From Acanthopleura granulata (Eukaryota; Mollusca; Polyplacophora; Chitonida; Chitonidae): a DNA stretch of 64,000 bases. Positions 1-11,156 of this stretch are shown here, in pieces. The translations under genes were made by a program, and so were the position numbers. The DNA is taken from assembly GCA_016165875.1 (NCBI GenBank), contig JABBOT010000010.1, positions 11,559,700 to 11,623,699 of the forward strand. Reading direction: 5' to 3'. Numbering within the stretch: the first letter of the stretch is position 1; each line of letters opens with the position of its first letter. The notes below the pieces were generated by a model, which saw only the letters and a program-made list of their open reading frames with translations, ran no database searches and was not told the origin of the DNA.

Positions 1-865
1 TGTGTGAGACACGATTTCCCAAGGTTTGAAGAAACACCGAATCCCCATTTTAATCACAAAACTTGGCATTTTCTTAACGTGCTATGTATGCGAAAGACAG
101 CTGAAGTACTCCTGAAGAGGAGAAAACTCTATGGTGGCAAGTGGAGGTACATAGTGTTAGAATTTATGTGAGGCGCGATCTTCCCTGGCTTGAACAAACA
201 TCCAATCCCCATTTTAGTCAGGTAAATTTAATGTTTTCTGAATGTGTTTTGTCTGTTACAGGCAGCTAAAGTACTATTGCAGGCGCGAAAACTCTATGTG
301 AAAACTCAGTTGAGGCATAGCCGATGAAGGACATAATGAGTGACATAATGTTAGCCCTTGTATGAGACACGGCTTTCCAAGGCTTGAAGAAACATTGAAT
401 CATCATTTTAGTCAGATAAAGATAGAATTTTCTCAAAGTGCTGTGTTTGTGAAAGACAGGTGAAGTACTCTTGATACTGCTTCTATGGAAGCCAGTTCAG
501 GTATACCAGTTAGGGCACATGATATCCTCCTATGTCTAAGACACTACCTTCCCTGGCTTAAGGGGTCGCGTGGCTCAGTCGGTTAGCGCGCTATCGCAGC
601 ACAATGACTCGAAGCCTCCCACCAATACGGTCGCTGTGAGTTCAAGACCAGCTCATGCTGGCTTCCTCTCCGACCGTACGTGGGAAGGTCTGCGGATGGT
701 CGTGGGTTTCCCCCCTGCTTTACCCGGTTTCCTCCCTCTATAATGCTGGCCGCCGTCAGTTCTTGAGTACAGCGTAAAACACCAATCAAATAAATAAATA
801 AACAAATTTCCTAGCTTAAACAAACATCCAGTCCCCACTTTGGTGAGATAAAGTTAGCATTCTTC
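1..865. repeat. Degenerate tandem repeat array, part 1 (unit about 170-195 bp)
   Basis: The same block recurs near positions 1, 168, 361 and 530, each time beginning like 'GTGAGACACGATCTTCC', continuing with 'AAGGCTTGAACAAACATC' and 'ATCCCCATTTTAGTCAG', and ending in 'GAAGTACTCTTGA' plus 'GCGAAAACTCTATGG'. Units differ by many substitutions and indels, so this is an old satellite-like array. A plus-strand SINE interrupts the fourth unit at 562-806, and the unit resumes at about 808. No coding frame is shared by the units. Confidence 0.75.
562..806 (+). mobile_element. tRNA-derived SINE, full length, with target-site duplication
   Basis: The head (GGCTCAGTCGGTTAGCGCGCT) resembles a tRNA A-box region. 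It is followed by a B-box-like 'TGAGTTCAAGACC', a conserved middle ('CCGTACGTGGGAAGG', 'CTGCGGATGGTCGTGGG') and the tail 'CACCAATCAAATAAATAAAT'. Flanks TTCCCTGGCTTAA (549-561) and TTTCCTAGCTTAA (807-819) match at 11 of 13 positions, as expected of a decayed target-site duplication. The SINE landed inside the tandem array. It would be transcribed by RNA polymerase III and mobilised by a partner LINE. Confidence 0.85.
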
Positions 866-1539
866 ACGCCACGACGGCGATATTTCAGCCATATCCTGGC
901 AAGAACATGTACAGAACAAGGAAGCAGTGCATGGTTCCCGAAACTAGAATGAGAGGATGCACCAACAAATATATTAGACACACATGTTTAACATCAGTTA
1001 AAATATTTAAACCGCATTTAAAACGAACAAAAAGTTTTAAAATATATAATCTGGAAAAGTGTATGCATAAATGCGGAATTCCATTGGTGTCACGATGAGA
1101 AAAAGCAGGCTGGAAAGAGAAGTCGAAATTTGAACTTTATTCGAAATGATTTTACTCTAAAGTTTAAGTGACAGGTCTATATTCTTCACAATTGACTGTA
1201 TCGGAAAATGGCAGTCACCGTGTATGACGAACTATGTGTGTTATGTTTCCATCAAGGGTTTTGCTATCCACATATTCTTCACTTTCTGGTATATAAATCT
1301 AGAGCAGGCCTACATTAAAAAGAATGTTAAGGATAAACATAGAGTTCGGTGATATACTATGATAATGAAAGTCTTTTGATCTGCACATATGCTTTTCTCT
1401 ATTTGTTTATTACCTACTTGACTGTTGTTTAACGCCACACTCGGCAATGTTTTACTTAAAGTCTATGAGTCATAAAGATTAAGGAAACCGAAGTGCCAAG
1501 GGAAAACTACCGACCGATCTTTCTGACGAACATTTACAC
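866..1539. other. No recognisable gene
   Basis: AT-rich stretch between the two halves of the tandem array. Around 1405-1450 there is a short block containing 'GTTTAACGCCACACTCGG' that recurs in diverged form at about 33963-33990, so it is probably a scrap of a second dispersed family. The short frame at 907-1098 has no recognisable motif. Confidence 0.4.
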
Positions 1540-2960
1540 GTGTGCCTTGTAGATATCTTCATGACAAAATATATTTGTATATGTTTTTTGAACGTTTTTT
1601 CTGTGAACAAGACCGGTGAAGTTCTCTTGATTTGTTTATTTACTTATTTTTTGGGGTGTTCTTTCTCGTACTCAAGAATATTTTACTTATACGTCGGCGG
1701 CAAACATTATGGCGGAAGGGAAGCTAGCAGAGCCCGCGGGAAACCCATGCCCATCCGCAGGTTACTGGTGGCTTTCCCCAAGTACGGCCTGAGAGGAAGC
1801 CAGCATGAGGTAGACTTGAACTCACAGCGACCGCATTGGTGAGAGGCACTAGGTCACTACGCCGCAGTGTCGTGCTAACCCCATCGGCCTCTAAAGTATC
1901 CTTGCAGTGGCGACAACTCCATGGTGGCCAATGGAGGTATAGGAATTACGCTGTATAATATTCGCTTTTGTGTGAAACGCTATACTCCAAGGATAGAGCA
2001 GCCATCTAACTATCAACAAAGACAAATGAAATTAGTGTTTTCCGAAAGTAACTTGTATGCAGAAGACATCTTTATTACTTTCAAGCGGCGAAAACACGGC
2101 GCAAGACAGAACAGCTGTAAAAATGATGACAGGTTCTAACTAATATGTTCAGGGAACCATTTGTCAAACGTTTTTCTGACTACACCTACTCCCCATTAGA
2201 GACTGATGAAATTTGTATTTTCTGGATACATTTAGTGTGAAGGTAACAAAGTACTCTTGAAGCGGCGGAATCTGTATGGGAGACAATGGAGGTGTTGCAA
2301 TTACGGTGCATAATGTTAACCTTTGTATAACAGGCAATCTTCCAAGGCTTCAACAGCCATCTGGTCCCCATTTAAGACTGTGTTGTGAGAAGCATTCTTG
2401 AAACGTTTTTGTCACCGACTGGTCCCCGCAATATATGATTGCAACCTGTATTTTGTGGACGTGCGTAGTGTGAAGATAACAGGTAACGTACTCTCTAAGC
2501 GGCGAAAATTCAAAGGGTTAAAATGGAGGTATAGCAAATACGTTACATAATGTTCACCTTTGTGTGAGACACAATCTTAAGAGGACTGAACATCCATCTA
2601 ATTGCCATTAAAGACATATGAAGCTGGTGTTTTCTGAATGTACTTTGTATTCAGAAGACAGCTTTAGTGCTTTTGAACCGACGAAAACTCTGTGGCATAC
2701 AGAAGAGGTAGAGTACATAAATTACGATTGGTATATGTATATTGTGAGAAGCTCCTAGTTCCCACTTCTTGCAATTGCAATTTTTTTTATTTCCTGGACC
2801 TACTTAGTGTGAAGATGGCAGGAAAAGTGCTCTCGAGGCAAACGGCGGTTTAGCAATCCGGGTACATAATGTCCATTTTCCAAGGACTGAACAAGCATAT
2901 ATTGCCCATTTAAAGCAGATAAAAGTTGGGGAATTGATCGAAGGGCTTTCTCTGAGAAAG
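1540..2960. repeat. Degenerate tandem repeat array, part 2
   Basis: The array continues with units recognisable near 1968, 2140, 2310, 2400, 2565, 2740 and 2860. They share 'TTTTCTGAATGTA' style blocks, 'GCGGCGAAAACTC', 'ATGGAGGTATAG' and 'CCAAGGCTTGAACAGCCATC'. A minus-strand SINE at 1631-1892 splits one unit between 'GAAGTTCTCTTGA' and 'AAAGTATCCTTGC'. The last clear unit fades out at about 2960. Confidence 0.7.
1631..1892 (-). mobile_element. tRNA-derived SINE, near full length
   Basis: Reverse orientation of the same SINE as 562-806: the A/T tail comes first ('TTTGTTTATTTACTTATT'), then 'GTACTCAAGAATATTT', 'ACGTCGGCGGC', 'CCCGCGGGAAACCCATGCCC', 'TGAACTCACAGCGACCGCAT', and the tRNA-like head at 1845-1892. 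The head is more decayed than in the first copy. It is embedded in the tandem array. The open frame across it is only a repeat artefact. Confidence 0.8.
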
Positions 2961-4974
2961 GCAAATACATTGTCATTAAGCACGCAACGCAAAATCTACG
3001 TTTGACAGTAGAAGAATACTACTACAGCATCAGATTTTACCATTTCCTCAGATGTGAACTGAAGAATGCTGCCTACAGGAATTGTGGATCCTATAAATGT
3101 GCAATTCAGAATTAGAAACTCAGTAAAAGAACGGTATAATGCGTTTGGAGCGAAGAAACATTACTTTGGGTTACCAATGTACATCGGTTGGAGAACAGAA
3201 TATCGAGGCCATTACTCCGTGGTAGACTGAAATTACGTTTTGGAGAGGTAAAATCATGATAATAATAATAGGATACTTCTTAAGCCGAGCAAAATTTGTC
3301 AAAAAGTGAACTAAAATTTGGGTATAGAATGTAAACACCTATCATAATTTTCATGTTTGAAAGATTTATATTATATGGTGTGAGTGTGAAAAAGTTAAGT
3401 TATGCTTTTCAGCGGTATGTATAATATAACAACGAGATTTTAATGCGTATGGTAACATAGAAAAGAATCTCTCTATTTGTATTGTAAACAGGGGAACAAT
3501 AGACTCCGATGACGTTTCGATCATTTTCACAGTGAATAAATTGCGTTTTTTTTTACCATTTTAACTCTTATCACCGAAAAGAGTGCGATAATAAAACGGC
3601 TGGGTTTATTCCTCTTGAGCCTCACGTCGAATAAGGAAACTGCAGTAAGGTAGTCCTATGCACACTTTCATTTTCTGTTAAATAGTTTTGTGGCAGTTGG
3701 TTTCTGATTCTGCAGGTAGATCTTTTCTTGTAAAATTGTACTTTTAAATCAAATTATTCAATGTATAAATTATTTATGACAATATGTGCCTGGCAAACGC
3801 TTAATTATTGTTTCTTAGAGCCCTGCAAGGGCATCTCTAAGGTAAAAGACATCTCATGATTTTTTTTCATTAAAAAGTTACAAAATTTTCTTTTGAATGC
3901 AACAACCCGTTTGGATTTGTATGAATTCGTTGAGAGGCTGATTATTCAGAGCGGTAGGGGATATCAACTGTTTAAAAGCTTTGATTTAAATCGTTTGGGT
4001 TGACTATCAATATAACATGTAATAACATAGGAACAGAACTCTCTTTCAATGTTATATATCTTAGTTATATCAAGTACACGTGTGAACAACAATGCAAATT
4101 ATTTCCAGATCATTACGATGTGGCGGGGCTAAATTTGTTTCATGTTATAAATTAACATATACACTTAAGTTTCAAACGCAACCTTAGCACTCATGTGACC
4201 AGAAACAACTATGTCACAGTCCAAGCAGAATGGCTGGCAGCCGCATGGTCAAATGTCAATTTCCACTGTCGTAGTAACTGTTACAAAAAATATTTTACTG
4301 AAATAAACATAATATTATCCAACTCTTTTGGGCAAATTTGACTTTGAACATGCGCTGTCTTTCACTTAAGAAGAAAAGAAACCTGAGAACTCTGAATATA
4401 TATAAAGTTCGTGTTAATACGACCATTAAACCATCACCACAATGCTGTTCTATAATAAAAAAGTACAATCCCATTGCTGTAGCATGTGCGCTTTTTTGCC
4501 AAGCAGGCAAAGAAATTTTATGCGAACGTAGAAATAAACAATATAATTTCATTACTTTGGCAATCAATACAGAAAAGTAACTCTATTGCCATAAGCTGAA
4601 GACAATAAATAAAAAACGTATTATCTTATGATGTAGAACTCTACATACACCATCAACATGTAAGAGATTTGGTGTTTTTCACAATACGCTGTGAGTATCA
4701 ATGACAAACATGTTATGGGTGATTGATTTAATGTGTGTAATTACGCGATAGTCATTACTTTAAATATACTTATAAAAAATGTACAGGGGGCCTCCTCAGG
4801 CGAATAGGTTAGCGCTAGCGCGGCGTTATGAACCAGTGCCTCTCAAAAATGCGAACAAAGCACATGGTAAGTTATATAATTAATTAATTATCTATGTATT
4901 TATTGAGGTTCCCGTGAGTGAAAAGAAAGGGTTCTCTAAACAAGTTTGTTGTACGAGGCTACTAGCCTAGAGCT
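2961..4974. other. AT-rich DNA without recognisable features
   Basis: Both strands are rich in stops. The overlapping frames at 4295-4580 are antisense to each other and show no domain motif. I see no repeat family, RNA gene or splice-bounded block here. Confidence 0.4.
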
Positions 4975-5215
4975 TTCCCATGTGGATCAGGTAAATAGAA
5001 TAGTTCCACAGCCTCTCCGGATTTGTTTTACCGTGGGTTGTGACCCACGATGAGGGTTGACGGGATTCTGGTGGCTGAGGGCGGGTTGGTCTTGCGAGGT
5101 CCTCACGCCCATCACTTCACTTCGGCCCTTACTTCTCTAAAGACGGGCTGTTGGAGGGCCCATTCCGATCAATCGGCTCCACATGGCGTGATATCAAACT
5201 TTATATATCTCGCAA
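4975..5215 (+). repeat. Dispersed repeat, copy 1 (probable LINE 5' region)
   Basis: Contains 'AATAGTTCCACAGCCTCTCC', 'TGACCCACGATGAGGGTTG', 'GAGGTCCTCACGCCC' and 'GGCCCTTACTTCTCTAAAGAC' in this order. The same order occurs on the minus strand at about 35440-35740, and the first block recurs at 42290-42350, close to the 5' side of a minus-strand LINE. That placement suggests it is the untranslated leader of a non-LTR retrotransposon family. Family assignment is inference. Confidence 0.55.
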
Positions 5216-5451
5216 TGGTATAGATTAACTACTTTCCGAGTTGGACGCCTTAAGTGATATGTTTTGATGACTGGGCGGTGGCTGAAGGGTCAGTCGAGTG
5301 ATTATTAGATTCCATCTGCTCGAGTATGGGCGAAATTTTCCATCTTATCGATAATGGCGTGGAACTCGCGTGTCTCTCTCTGCTGATTACTCGCAGGAAG
5401 GCTTTCGATTGCCATACAATGGCAATCGGGAGGTATGTTCATAGCTGGTAG

Positions 5452-8090
5452 ATGGATGTGGCTGAAAGCCATCTCCATGGTACAGATCCTAGAGCTTTCT
5501 TAGAGGGGGTGCGCCCGCAGATCCGAGAAAAACTCCGAGCCCTCAGAGGTGTAAAGTTTCAACTCGCCCTGAAAGTCCAGCTCCGAAAAACCAGGCCTGA
5601 TGGTGGTGAGGAGTACATCAATACTCTTCCCTAGCCATAAGCAGGAGGCTGTTCTACAGGCCAATGAGATCAGCGAGGCACTATCCAAGGCTTTCCCTCA
5701 CATCCTGGAGACTCTTGAAAAGTGGATGGAAATAGGGTCATGGTGGGTTGTCGATCGAGTGGAAACTCTATGGCTGGACCCCGCTCGATACCAGCCGCTG
5801 AGATGTGGATCTTACATCCCACTTCCAACAGCTGTGAGGAATAAGAAGGCAGTGGTGAACATGAAGAACAAGGAAGACCACTGCCTCCGTTGGGCTCTTC
5901 GGCCTACTTGTTCCCGACTGAAGATAATGTGGACAGACAAACAAAATACCCAAATGAGGATGGCCTAAGCTTTGAAGGGATCGACTCCCCAACTGCCATC
6001 TCCCAGATACCAAAGCATTGACAATGACGCAAGATGACTGGTATGCCTATAAAACTGCTACCACCTAACATGGGTGTGATAAGTGGCTAGATGCTGACTC
6101 AATCCGTGACCACTGTTACATCACTGGGAAGTACAGCCCTCAAGCTGAGGGCAAAGAACCAAAACCACCACCATGATCATGGTCTTCCATAACCTGAGGG
6201 GCTATGACTCGCATCTGTTGATCCAAGTAATCTCAAACACAGAGGATAGGGTGACCTGCATTCCCAACAAACAGAGAAGTCCCTTTGGCAGCTGCATTTC
6301 ATCGACAGTGCCCAGTTCTTGCTGGCATCTCCCTACAAGCTGGTAAAGGCCAACGATTCCAAGGCTTTCCAGATGACAGCGCGGTATGAACCAAGCCAGC
6401 AGAGACGTGGACTGCTCATGTTTACCCATATGAGTACATGGACTCCTGGCAACGCTTTGATGAGCCGCAGCTTCCCACAAAGGAGGCCTTCTACAGCAAC
6501 CTATCGGACACACGCATCAATGATGAGGATTATGCTCATGCAGAAAAGGTCTGGAAGGCCTTCGATTGCCAGACCCTTGGCACTACCACGACCTCTACCA
6601 CCACGCTGAGATAATCCTGCTGGCAGATGTCTTCGAGATGTTTCGGGAGACTTGCATTCGGCAGTATGTCCTAGACCCTGTGCACTAGCACTGGTCTCTC
6701 CTGGGACGCTCTCCTCAAGAAAACAGATACAGAGCTTGAACTGCTGACAGACGATGACCAGCACCGCTTCATCGAGAAGGGGATGAGAGGGGGTATCGAT
6801 GGTATCAAAACGTCACGCTCGGGCTAACAACCCCAGGGTGGAAGGCTAGGACCCAGAGAAGCCTAACAGCCACATCCTCTACCTTGATGCCAACAACCTG
6901 CACGGCTGGCCAATGAGTCAGCCACTACCAACAGGAGGCTTCGAGTGGGTGTAAGACTGCAATGTCGTCTCCACAAGCATAACAGATCATCCGGAACACA
7001 ACCCAGAGGGTTGTATCGTGAGTAGCCAGAAGAGCTGCATAAGGAGCATAATCCTTACCCGCTAGCTCCGGAGCGCATGGTGGTTCCCAAAAAGTGGATG
7101 TCCGAGTACCAGCACAATCTCCTCGGCGTTGGGGTGGTGTCTACTGAAGTTGAGAAGCTGGTTCCTAACCTCCGCCATAAGGAACGCTATGTGCTCCACT
7201 ACCGCGACTTACAACCTTACCTGTCCCTTTGCATGCGCCTGAAAAAGATCCATCGTGCTCTTCGCTTCCGGCAGAGCCTCTAGAAGGAGTCTTACATCCA
7301 TATGAATATCGAGCTCAGGAAAAAGGCGACGGGTGATTTCGAGAAGGACCTCTACCACCTCATGAACAACTCAGTCTTCGGAAAGACCATGGAAAATCTT
7401 CTCAAGCGAGTAGATGTCAAACTCGCGCGAGCAAGCGAAGAAGACAAACTCAGGCGTTTTGTCGTCTGTCCAACCTTCGCCAGAGCTAACATCTTCAACG
7501 ACGACCTGGCAAGGATTCAGGTTCACAAGAGCCGTTTGGTCCTAAACCGCCTAGTCTGTGCTGGGGTGAGCTTCCTCGACCTCTTGAAGAACCTGATGTA
7601 TGACTTCTACTACAACCAGATGAAGGCTCAGTAGGGAGACAGCTGCCAGCTCCACTACAAGGACAGCCTACTCCTCGAGATGCATACCGAGGATGTCTAC
7701 GAGGATATGGCCAAGCATGCACACCTCTGTGACACGTTCGACTACCCAGAGGATCACCTCCTCCATTCTACAGCGAACGAAAGGTCTCAGGCAAGATAAA
7801 GGATGATTGTGTTGGACGCCCTATAGCTGAATATCGGGCTGACCTAAAATGTACTCCACCTTCGAGGCCTCCGGCAAGAACCTAAAGAAGGTCAAAGGTG
7901 TAAAAAAGAGTGTCGTGAAGAAACACATCAGACATGATCAGTAGAAAAAGGATATCTTCGAAAGATGTCCGGCGGTCAGAGCGCCATCGCATCTACGGAC
8001 AGCACCTGAACAAGGTATCACTCTCATCCTTTGACTCCAAGCGCTGGAGAGCTGCAAATGGGGTGGACACGCTGGCCCTTCTAATGGGGA
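5452..8090 (+). pseudogene. Degenerate protein-primed type-B DNA polymerase (Polinton-like)
   Basis: Replicative polymerase of the Polinton class, broken into at least six reading-frame pieces. Recognisable blocks in order: an N-terminal part across 5452-5968 with a frameshift near 5600-5634; an exonuclease-region block 'HNLRGYDSHLL' at about 6188; 'ILLADVFEMF' at about 6614; 'RFIEKGMRGGI' at about 6765; 'YLDANNLHGWPMSQPLPTGG' at about 6880, the first polymerase catalytic block; long open pieces at 7077-7283 and 7302-7634 ('LMNNSVFGKTMEN'); and a C-terminal block ending about 8080. In-frame stops include TAG at 7281 and 7632. The second catalytic aspartate motif near 7652 reads YKDS and looks two residues short, so the active site is lost. 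Dead copy; the family call is from motif order. Confidence 0.8.
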
Positions 8091-8169
8091 TTACACAGAT
8101 GAGATCCTGGCGGCGCTGTTTCACCCATCTGGTAAAAACAGAGTGTCTGGTGGTACCAGAAGAAGTTCC

Positions 8170-9060
8170 TCACGGACAAACCCCCGCCGAGGACACATTA
8201 AGGTAGTAGAGCATAGGCTCGCCAGGCTTGGTCACCGAGCGCTCGAGTTGGTACACATCCAGGGACCACACAAGATCAGTCGAGCGGCGACGACCGCCCT
8301 CCAGATCGCCTGCCTGATGAAGATAGTGAACACTAACCCGTGAAGAAAGTTTCTGCTCGTAAAGGCCAACTGGGCGCCCAGGAATCACTGAAAAGGGCTT
8401 TTGTGTCACAGACCTTGCCCTTATGGCATCTTTAGGCTTCTTTCCGGTGAGTCCCGTCACTTCCCCTTTGAAGGCGGCAAAGACTGCACACAAGCCCTCG
8501 GACGACCACTCTCTAGAATTAAGCCTCATCTCCTGAGCATACTTGTGCCCAAAGAGCCTGTCAGCCATGGTCCGATTGAATCCGCCCACCGCCCCCTGGT
8601 CCCGGGGGATGTCAACACTACCTCGCCTGACCTCGACGCCGTGCTTTGCGAGTAGCTGATTAACCGTGTCCGTGAACTCGCGACCTGGGTCGACCTGGAG
8701 CAGTTTTGGCCCCTCCAATGGACTCTGTAGATGCAAGCCATAGCTTAAGCAGCCTCTCTAACCCCTTTTGTAGCCAGTTCAGCTTCTTGTAGCGCGAGGC
8801 AACGTCAACGATGAGTGCATCCTTGTATCTCTTGAGGCCTCGTGGGAGGCGGTCGTGTGGCAGAAAGAGGTCAGCTGGGTGGACTTCATTTGGTGTATTA
8901 ATATAGAATTTTCGCCGTGGAATGCGCAGCGGGGCAGGTAAATAAATCTGCGAGATCGCCTGATTCTTCATCCATGCTCGAGCCAGATCTTCAGATAATT
9001 TGGCAGCAGAAGTTAGTTTCTAGATGGCTGCTAGCCCCTTCCAGTAGCACTTGAAGCGAT
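8170..9060 (-). pseudogene. Degenerate retroviral-like integrase of the Polinton remnant
   Basis: Read on the minus strand from about 9060, the N-terminal part runs through 'ARAWMKNQAISQIYLPAP' and 'VHPADLFLPHD', with a presumed first catalytic Asp in PADLF. A frameshift near 8740 moves the frame to the open stretch 8736-8170, which has the second Asp in 'VDPGREF'. The expected catalytic Glu position, in the block ending FNRT, reads 'VGGFNRT', so the third catalytic residue is gone. The C-terminal part faces the end of the polymerase remnant 80 bp away. Integrases of this type insert the element into host DNA. This copy is inactive by sequence. Confidence 0.75.
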
Positions 9061-9573
9061 ATGGATATTTGCCAGGCGAGTAGACAACTTACTGGTGGAC
9101 GAGGGTTGTTAGATATTCCAGTAAGTTGATCAACTTCCAGCAGGCGTAACGCAAAAAACGTTTTTTGTCGGCCGGCCTCGCTACTTAAGTTGCCCCTGCA
9201 ATTACGCCCAGTAGCCTCTAAGTCCTGTTCGGATTACTTGGCTAGCTGGTAGGCCACAAGGCTCGTCTCGGCCATCCCCAAGACAACGAAGGCGATCTCA
9301 CGGTCTTTCTAGTCGCTGTTCCGTCTGATAATAGTCAAACAGCGGGGGAACGTGCCCCATGGGGTGTAGTTTCTTGCCGGTGACCTGTACATACTCGCGG
9401 ACTGCCGCGTCGGGGGGTAGGAACGGTTGACACCGCACCGGCGCCACGATTAATAACATCTGCTGATGTTTTCTGCTTGTCCTGTGGTTGTCCTGCCGCC
9501 AGCGGCTGCTGGCAATGAGTGTAACCCGACCGTAAAATTCATGGGGCCCAGTTGACTACCGGCTCTCCTCGTT

Positions 9574-9834
9574 CTAGCTGCGACGGCACGGGAGGATCAG
9601 CCAGGACCTCCTGATGACGTTGTTGTGGCGGCACGCCGTCTGAACGGAGAGACCCCTTGGCCGCCCGAAGCTCTTCAAGGAGTCGTTTTTATTTGGCCTT
9701 CCTGGTCGCGGTCCGACACGCCCGGCTGCTACTTTCTTTGGGTCTTTTTGTTTCTTAGGTATCTCCGCCATCCTTTCCAAAGACACTTCAGGCGTGTGCG
9801 GCAGGTTCACTTGCTCCTGGTTCTTTTCCATCAT
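9574..9834 (-). pseudogene. Short Lys/Arg-rich Polinton-associated frame
   Basis: An 86-codon open frame directly upstream of the integrase on the same strand. It contains the basic block 'PKKVAAGRVGPRPGRPNK'. Short basic frames of this look accompany integrase in Polinton-like elements, but I cannot name it. The stretch between it and the integrase (9060-9570) has no intact frame. It could also be a decayed N-terminal extension of another element protein. Confidence 0.35.
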
Positions 9835-10319
9835 CTATTGTTTGGGTCGTTGTCTATGCTGTCCAAATTGGCAGTTCTTTGCCGTTTTCAGCGCAGCGGT
9901 TATTGGCGCTAGAAACACGCCGTAGTGATGGTACAACAACCAGGCGGCACAACAAAGCGCATGGCAGAAAAACGGGTCGGCCTCAAGGCTCCCTGTCCTG
10001 AAAAAAATTGTCCGCCAATTGAACCTCTCGACAGAGATGGGATACCCGAGTTCGATATACTTGTAGTATTACTCGGAAGTCGGCTATAAGATGTGTCCAA
10101 CGCCGTTGTCCAATATTCTCATTGTAACCGATTCGATTGGGGTTCAGTAGTGTGTAGCTACATATATTATGTACAAACTTTACAATGCTATACAAGACCA
10201 GACATACGAAATGACCAGATTCAGCGATAAAATAAAATAGTCTGGTAAACCAGGTCTAGACTGAGCCATGAGTCTTCTACTTTAATGAAGGGCCAAGAAA
10301 ATATCCTGATGAAAAAAAC

Positions 10320-10690
10320 AGAGAAAAAACTCTCCTCACACCTGGAATCGAACCATCAATCTGAGCGCAGATCAAAAGCAAAATCCAGGTGTCTTAGCCC
10401 TTTTCCACGGTAATTACACCATGGGATGGTAATCCTGGTTTACGCTAACGACACACCCCATGCGGTAACGGCGCGCGGTGTCGGTTAGAACCCGCTATGT
10501 CTCGACAGCACCCCCGACTGGTCTCTGTAACGGCGAAACGTCGAAAGTTGCAGAGATTCCCAGAAGTGTGGCGATACGACGCCCTGGAAATACATGGAGA
10601 AGTAAACCCGGATTTTTCGCTAGCAAGCCTCCTCCATATTTACAGTAAAACCGCCCTCTAACCGACTGAGCTAAGCGGCCTGGCTAGGTA
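10320..10690 (-). repeat. tRNA-like composite repeat (two tRNA halves 300 bp apart)
   Basis: On the minus strand, 10685-10645 reads like the 5' part of a tRNA ('GCTTAGCTCAGTCGGTTAGA', an A-box). About 310 bp downstream, 10355-10330 reads like a T-arm ('GGTTCGATTCCAGGTGTGAG', a B-box). The intervening DNA is GC-rich and structured. ACACCTGGA and TCCAGGTGT form a perfect 9-bp stem around the T-arm half. This is not a normal tRNA gene, because the insert is far longer than a tRNA intron. A tRNA-headed SINE of a second family, or two nested elements, fits better. Confidence 0.45.
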
Positions 10691-11156
10691 GCTATCCTAT
10701 ATAGAAAAACACTTTATGAGGAATATCATGTTAGTGTATGTCCAGAACCTTTTTTCGCTGTATTCTGCAAATAAAATCATGCCAGTCATCTCCCCACAGT
10801 GCCTTGCGGTATACATGGTGGAAGACCTTGAAGTCTCAGTTAGAATTTACATGATATAACGACTACATATTGCAGGGCTTTAGACAGATCTGGTATACGT
10901 ACAGGATATAACGCGCTGTGTAAACTTTGTTAAATAAATAGGGCGGTTGGTCTGTCTCACCAGCAGGTCTGTCCACAGGCCTATTAGCTCTTAACCGAGT
11001 TATGTACATCGCATATGCAGGTCCTGTATGAGCGCCTTTGCTACGGAACACATAGAATCAAATTTTGTATGTAGACAAGGGCGTCCTGACCTACATACAC
11101 AATGTGTATGACACGTTTGCCTCAATTCTGTATGTGTATGGAATGAAAAGTATGTC

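Larger units (their letters stand above)
5452..9834. mobile_element. Remnant of a Polinton/Maverick-type (adintovirus-like) element
   Basis: Two hallmark genes of this class sit tail to tail: a protein-primed type-B DNA polymerase on + (5452-8090) and a retroviral-like integrase on - (9060-8170). A short lysine/arginine-rich reading frame at 9834-9574 may be a third. Both large genes carry stops and frameshifts, so the element cannot move itself. Capsid, ATPase and maturation-protease genes, which intact elements carry, are not seen. The remnant is about 4.4 kb against a usual 15-20 kb. Base composition is clearly more GC-rich than the flanks. I could not find terminal inverted repeats by eye. 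Confidence 0.75.

Noticed and set aside
571..650. tRNA gene with GGCTCAGTCGGTTAGCGCGCT
   Set aside because: The tRNA-like head is fused to a repeat body with A/T tail and target-site duplication, and it occurs many times; it is a SINE head.
1540..1842. A 100-codon plus-strand frame
   Set aside because: It runs through a minus-strand SINE. Frames of the same kind occur in other SINE copies and are not genes.
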